Source of the DNA: Trypanosoma brucei gambiense DAL972
Taxonomy: Eukaryota; Euglenozoa; Kinetoplastea; Trypanosomatida; Trypanosomatidae
Assembly: GCF_000210295.1 (NCBI RefSeq)
Contig: NC_026739.1
Coordinates: forward strand, 654,262 to 718,261
Direction of reading: 5' to 3'
Length of the DNA: 64,000 bases
Positions within the stretch are counted from its first letter, which is position 1. Every line of letters starts with the position of its first letter. The translations under genes and the position numbers were made by a program. This document shows positions 59,331 to 64,000 of the stretch, in pieces. The notes beneath the pieces are model-generated. The model was not told the origin of the DNA. It made no database searches and saw nothing but the letters and a program-made list of their open reading frames with translations.

Positions 59331-60833
59331 ATGGTGTCGGTTCCTTTCCCCATGGTTTTAGAAAGGAAGAGGAGTAGGAACGAAGCTATGACGTCCAGTC
59401 GTGCGGCAGGGCGACTACGTTCCGCTACGAAACGAACTGAAAAGATAAAGGAACAAGTCATGAAATCTTCCACGTCTGTGTCACGCAGGACGATACCCCC
59501 TTCACAGCGGAAAATGTTAGAACAAACGCAATCGGTTTCACAACTTTCTGAGGCATCGACGGGGAATTTACCTCCGCACAAACTTTCGCAGCGCGAGTTG
59601 GTTCGTGTTCATGGCTGGGAACCTGTTGTAAAACCTCTGCGAGATACCGATGCGGTGTCTCTTCCTGGCACAGCTACCACAAGTGTTGTGTGGAGGAATG
59701 ATATCACGAATGCGACACTCATACCGAACGACGTGGGTGGCGGTGTTCGTACGCGTAGAGCGGCGGCAAGACTTGCTGCTGGTGTAGAACCCCCAAACTA
59801 TTTGGTATACTCTCGTGACCCACACGTTAAGTCTAAGCGTAGGGGACAACATAATGTACACGTTACTGAAGATGTGCTTTCTGCTAGTGCCTCGGGCGCC
59901 GTTTTGAGTGGCGTTTCATTAACTTCATCCAAGGCGGTGCGCAGCAGATGGCGTGGGATTAAAAGTGTTGACAATGGGGAGAATAAACAACAGGATGGTA
60001 ATGAGATCGGTGAGGATAAGCCAAACAGCGTTGGTGACGACGATGCAAAATTCGTAGGTGAGGGGAATGGTGAGAAGAGACAGGATGGACGAGTGAAAAA
60101 AAGCGAAGGGCCAGAAGAAATAGAAGAGGAGAATGGAGCAGATTCCATAGATGCTAAGGAGGAAAAAGTTGGAAAAGTAGAAGACATGGGAGAAATGAAA
60201 GAAAACGTTGAGGAACAAAATAACAACCCCCAAAGTGATGAAGAAATTACTGATCAATCTGAAGATGAAAAAGAGAGTGGGGAGGAGGTGGGGAATGAAA
60301 CCCCCGCAGAAGATGCAAAAAATCGGGAAGGGGATGGTGACACGCCTCGAGGCCGGCGGCGGAGGGGTTTAGCGAGTTGGTTGTCTCGCCGTCGGAGTCG
60401 CTTTGGCTGTGAGCGGAGGAAGCGGAGACGAGCTGAAGCAGTTACCTCCGCTGATGGGCAGCAGCAGCAGCAGCAACAACAACGCATAGGTACCTTGTCT
60501 GCATCACAGGCGATGCTACCACCACCGTACAGGCGCAACCGCCGGTTAAAGCGAAAGCTTGATGTAACGGAAGATTCTCCCATATTCGCATCGCACGCTG
60601 AGTTGCGGGATAAGGCATCACACATATTTGCGAGGGCTCCCTTTTCCACGGATGAGGATGTGTTGCGTTCGACTATCGACTGGCGGGACAACCCAACGCT
60701 GCTGTACGCCAGGTTGCTGTGGGAATTAGCTCCTCGTGAATTTCTTGGTATCGTTACGAAACGGCAAGAGGAAAGAACAGCGTCAAGCGTTCTCCAAGGA
60801 GCTAACTCGACTATATCGGTGAAGAAGGAGTAA
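59331..60833 (+). CDS. Hypothetical basic/acidic low-complexity protein (probable nuclear)
   Basis: The frame is open from ATG 59112, but its first 73 codons translate T-rich tract sequence into an implausible hydrophobic stretch. I therefore place the start at 59331 (500 residues). 59352 or the ATG at ~59388 are alternatives, because an AG follows at 59362. No family is recognised. The order is: Lys/Arg/Ser-rich N-terminus; ~70-190 ordered-looking region with HGWEPVVKPLRDT; ~200-320 strongly acidic Glu/Asp/Lys/Asn region; an Arg-rich block (RGRRRRGLASWLSRRRSRFG); a run of eight Gln; and a C-terminal ~90-residue helical region (ASHIFARAPFSTDEDVLRST) that may be the conserved functional part. 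Several basic clusters suggest nuclear localisation; this is inference. Confidence 0.65.
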   Translation: MVSVPFPMVLERKRSRNEAMTSSRAAGRLRSATKRTEKIKEQVMKSSTSVSRRTIPPSQRKMLEQTQSVSQLSEASTGNLPPHKLSQRELVRVHGWEPVVKPLRDTDAVSLPGTATTSVVWRNDITNATLIPNDVGGGVRTRRAAARLAAGVEPPNYLVYSRDPHVKSKRRGQHNVHVTEDVLSASASGAVLSGVSLTSSKAVRSRWRGIKSVDNGENKQQDGNEIGEDKPNSVGDDDAKFVGEGNGEKRQDGRVKKSEGPEEIEEENGADSIDAKEEKVGKVEDMGEMKENVEEQNNNPQSDEEITDQSEDEKESGEEVGNETPAEDAKNREGDGDTPRGRRRRGLASWLSRRRSRFGCERRKRRRAEAVTSADGQQQQQQQQRIGTLSASQAMLPPPYRRNRRLKRKLDVTEDSPIFASHAELRDKASHIFARAPFSTDEDVLRSTIDWRDNPTLLYARLLWELAPREFLGIVTKRQEERTASSVLQGANSTISVKKE

Positions 60834-61872
60834 TATCTGTATGAGCCCGCTATTGTGAACAAAATCCTTTTCTTCCCCTTCCCTTTCTATGGGTTCCGCA
60901 TTTCTTGTATCAAACACGCCGTTACCGGCGTCATTGCGCGGGTGTTAGAGCATTTAACGCATTCCTTGTAGTTACTGTTCCCTGGAATGTAATCTTTATA
61001 TTCCTTTGGTAAGGGATGAAGACGACATGATTTGGGTCTGGGAGGCGTGTAACCGTTTCAGAGGTCTCACATTGTCGTTGGATAAAAAATATCAATATAT
61101 ATATATATATATATATATATTTACACTCCGGGAGTACGTGGACGGAATGGCACAAGCATCGTTTTATCGTCGGTTTTTTCTTTTCTGGTTTGTATCTCTC
61201 TTTTCCCGAATGGAATTGAAAAAAAAACAGCGGTGACGAGCACATACTAATCTTTCCCTCATTATCGTTGAATTTGTTCCTTTTTTGCCTTCCCTCTCTT
61301 TGTTTGCTCATCGAAACTTCATTGAATTTGTCTTATTTGTGAACTTATTTTCTCTTCCGTTTTTCCATTTGCACTTGTACTCGAAATTAGGTTGAAGAAG
61401 GTCCGTTTCTTCATTGGCTGAGGCAAAGGAGGAACAAGAAAAAGGCTTGAAAACCGCAAAGCCCTTGTTGAAGGATCTACTTTACGGAAGGTATTCACCT
61501 ACAAAAAGCAACGCTATATTTATATATATATTTTTTATTATTCACCGATCAAGTTTTTTTTAAAAAAAGAGAGTTATACACGAAAAAGTTAAAAAAAACA
61601 CAAAGGAAAAAAATAGGAGAAACCCGTGGATTTGGCTACCACTGCGGAAAGTTGGGGCAGCAGTAAGAAGGAAAGGTGGGAACTCTTGACCCCTGCGAGG
61701 TGTCTTGAGCCATTAAAATACAAAAGTACTCAAGAACGAGATATACGTGATAACAAGAATCAATTCTTTTGTTCTGTATTATACCTTTGTATCTCGTGTA
61801 TTAGCCTTTTTTATTTTTGTTTTTGTGTACGCGGCACTGATTTTGGTACTTGTGGCGTGAGACCGGGTCATT
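60834..61872 (+). other. Intergenic, 1.0 kb
   Basis: (TA)n at 61095-61120, a T8A7 tract (61554-61568), and pyrimidine-rich sequence to ~61830 followed by AG 61860-61861. No credible gene. Confidence 0.5.
61095..61120. repeat. (TA)13 microsatellite
   Basis: Thirteen units in the spacer after the gene at 59331. Confidence 0.95.
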
Positions 61873-63351
61873 ATGATCTCCAACGACCCCCAGTTCGCCA
61901 CTGTCACCATCCTGATACGCAATGCTGACGAGGTCACGCTTCGCGTTCCTATAAAGGAGGATATCACTGTGAGAAGGCTGGCAAAGGAGGCGATGCAACG
62001 TCTGCTCGCTCGTTTACAAGGGAAACAGCAACTCACTCGTGAAACTATTTCCGTTGTGGAGATTTATGTCAACACAGCATCCGGCAAGGCTGAGATTTTC
62101 GCTCAGGATTTAGTGTCACAGGTGGTGGCTGTGAAGGAAGAGGTGATACATATGAGGTTGCATGTAAAGGAAAACGATAATTGTGTGACGGCCCCGGATG
62201 CAGATTCTTCATTATCAAATGCCGCTGTGGCTACAACCTCAGTGGTTGATTCCAGCGAGGCATCAAGTCGCGTAGATGAGGGCGCATCGCCTAAAACGGC
62301 TGAGAATCTACAGTCAACAAGGAAAAAGGAATGCAACAATGAAACAACCGGTGCAGATCGGACCCCGAGGATTTCGTGTCGAAATCTGAACACTGCTATA
62401 GCAGGGGTTAAGCGCCATGCTTCCTTCGTGGAAGGCGAAAACAAGGATGATAATCGGAAACGAAAGGATCGTACAAAAGTTGGTGTGGCAGCAAGTGAAA
62501 AGGGTGGAAGTGATGTTAATGGCTCCGGTCCCCTCAAACTGCATACTACGCCCTCCACTGTAGTGGTTAAAAAAATAGTTGGAAAGGAAAAACACAAGAA
62601 GGAAAAGAGGACAGCAGGAAAGGTGAGGAAACCTGCAGCATCCGCGAAGGTTTTGCCAATTGAGGGATGTCGGGAAGCGCTCCGCGGTGGGAGAGAACTT
62701 CGTTTGCAGAAGCGATGGCAAGGTCATGGGACTGAGGTGAAAATTGCTGTGAGCGACCGTCTCGGATGGGGTCGGGAGGCGAGCAAATATTTTCCAGAGA
62801 ATTACACCACTTCACCCGACAAGATTCCACGATTGATTCGCGAAGCAAAACGACGGGAACAGATGAGGTTGAAGGAAGAACGAGGTAGAGCAAATCAACC
62901 AGTGGAAGTGCACAATGTAAGTGAGGCTGAAGGACGCAGAAGCGGAACCACCGAGACGCAAGTGGCTGCGAAAACACCGCAAGACCCCTCGACTTCTGCT
63001 GCACCTTTCTTGGGTGAGAAAAATTCAGACGCTGGTCGGCAATCTGGTGAAGGTTGTAGCGCGACGTGTCCAATTGTCGTGGAGCGGCAACTTTTCAACG
63101 ATGGAGATGATCTTTTACACACACCTGTCTCACAGCTCGCGCACAATGAGAATCGTAGCGATGAGGTGAAGACGGAAGGTAAAGAGTTATCAAATCAGAG
63201 TGGTGGTACTCCACTCCCTCCGGGATGGGGTAAAAGCGCCATAAAGTACTTTGATGCGAAAACATATTGCGATGATCCCACAAAAGCAAAGTTGAGTCCG
63301 GATATTTTAGCCATGCCATTACGAGCGGGACTGCGACGTTCGTGCCTGTGA
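61873..63351 (+). CDS. Hypothetical protein: N-terminal beta-grasp-like domain and two GWGxxAxKYF motifs
   Basis: A protein of 492 residues with no recognised family. Residues ~8-97 alternate strands and one helix (VTILIRNADEVTLRVPI; VRRLAKEAMQRLLARLQ), like a ubiquitin-like or PB1-like fold. Residues ~98-280 are disordered and basic toward the end (KEKHKKEKRTAGKVRKP). Two related motifs follow: GWGREASKYFPENY at ~298 and GWGKSAIKYFDAKTY at ~451, each with a Pro-Lys a few residues on. They are separated by a charged helix (RLIREAKRREQMRLKEERG) and a polar linker. The second motif lies at the very C-terminus. The duplicated motif suggests a repeated binding site. The start is ATG 61873, 12 bases after an AG at 61860-61861. 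Confidence 0.75.
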   Translation: MISNDPQFATVTILIRNADEVTLRVPIKEDITVRRLAKEAMQRLLARLQGKQQLTRETISVVEIYVNTASGKAEIFAQDLVSQVVAVKEEVIHMRLHVKENDNCVTAPDADSSLSNAAVATTSVVDSSEASSRVDEGASPKTAENLQSTRKKECNNETTGADRTPRISCRNLNTAIAGVKRHASFVEGENKDDNRKRKDRTKVGVAASEKGGSDVNGSGPLKLHTTPSTVVVKKIVGKEKHKKEKRTAGKVRKPAASAKVLPIEGCREALRGGRELRLQKRWQGHGTEVKIAVSDRLGWGREASKYFPENYTTSPDKIPRLIREAKRREQMRLKEERGRANQPVEVHNVSEAEGRRSGTTETQVAAKTPQDPSTSAAPFLGEKNSDAGRQSGEGCSATCPIVVERQLFNDGDDLLHTPVSQLAHNENRSDEVKTEGKELSNQSGGTPLPPGWGKSAIKYFDAKTYCDDPTKAKLSPDILAMPLRAGLRRSCL

Positions 63352-64000
63352 GGCGTCGGGCGTCAATGTGCAGAAGCATAAATCGGAAGAAATGTGCGTG
63401 TCGGCAGAGGCTTTGTCGCTTTAACATTTCTTTTTTGTTTTTCTTTGTCCGTTTTTTGCTATTCATAACTTGTACGACTTTTTATGATGGAGATGTGACT
63501 TCCGCAGACACAAAACGTGATTCACTGAACACAGAAAGGGAGGTGGGTGACTCAGTAGTACGGTGGAACGGATGTGTAGAGAAGGAAAGGAAAACAAAGA
63601 AAAAAGAGAGAGTTTGTGGGGAGGAGATGAACAAAGAAAAGAAATATAAATATTATTCAACACAAATTTAGATTCTTCCTATCTCCCTCTCCTTCTCTCT
63701 CCTATTTTCTTTTTTTTATTTATTTTAATCCTTCTCTTTGCATTCACTTGGTATCTTTCTACTTACACCCTACTGGTTCAGCGGCGGATTCTATTGTTTA
63801 CTGCTTACACTCAAACGCAAAATAAAAAAAATAAAAAGGTATATATGAGCAAAGCCGGTGACATTTGCGAGAGAGAGAGAGAGAGAGAGAGCCTATTGTA
63901 CTAGTCGACGAAACCGAAAGAAGAAAACCAAAAATATTGTGGTCAATGTTTATAAATATTGACATCACAACTACTTCCTTGTAACTATTACTTGTACGAC
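63352..64000 (+). other. 3' flank of the last gene to window end
   Basis: A purine-rich part (63520-63650), a T/C-rich part (63670-63770), and a (GA)11 run at 63869-63891. No start of a further gene is visible before the window ends. Confidence 0.5.
63869..63891. repeat. (GA)11 microsatellite
   Basis: Uninterrupted GA run near the window end. Confidence 0.95.

Overview
The window reads as nuclear DNA of a kinetoplastid, most likely an African trypanosome of the Trypanosoma brucei group. All 23 recognisable genes lie on the + strand, none has a visible intron, and they are separated by 0.2-2.2 kb spacers rich in polypyrimidine tracts, homopolymers and (TA)n microsatellites. That is the layout of one directional gene cluster, transcribed polycistronically and matured by spliced-leader trans-splicing. 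No strand switch, promoter, tRNA, rRNA, transposon or CRISPR array was seen. The gene set (a PERK-like eIF2 kinase, RAB28, IFT46, a CDK-related kinase, hydin) agrees with what I remember of T. brucei chromosome 6. That assignment is from memory and was not checked.

Layout. 1-8.6 kb: the C-terminus of an AP-4 epsilon adaptin cut by the window edge, the tRNA pseudouridine synthase PUS3, an eIF2-alpha kinase with an IRE1/PERK-type sensor region, a DUF1796-like protein whose frame looks broken near its end, and a sphingolipid delta-4 desaturase. 8.6-10.8 kb: the longest gene-free stretch. 10.8-26.1 kb: a tandem-PH/kelch protein, a coiled-coil protein, a Clp/torsin-like AAA+ ATPase with C-terminal membrane segments, RAB28, a fatty-aldehyde-type dehydrogenase, two lineage-specific proteins (one with LC8-type motifs, one coiled-coil), and a small membrane protein. 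27.3-42 kb: an XMAP215-type multi-TOG protein, IFT46, a CDK-like kinase, a J protein, queuine tRNA-ribosyltransferase, and a small ubiquitin-like protein. 42.5-56.1 kb: one 4521-residue frame encoding hydin. 57.2-63.4 kb: splicing factor SF3a60 and two unassigned proteins.

The genes do not form a single pathway, as expected for a trypanosome cluster. Several serve the flagellum and cytoskeleton (IFT46, hydin, the TOG protein), membrane traffic (AP-4, RAB28), RNA modification and splicing (PUS3, TGT, SF3a60), and lipid metabolism (desaturase, aldehyde dehydrogenase). Expression is probably set after transcription, so spacers are described by their likely splice acceptors, untranslated regions and low-complexity tracts. 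Start codons were chosen as the first in-frame ATG after a plausible pyrimidine-tract/AG acceptor; doubtful starts are flagged.
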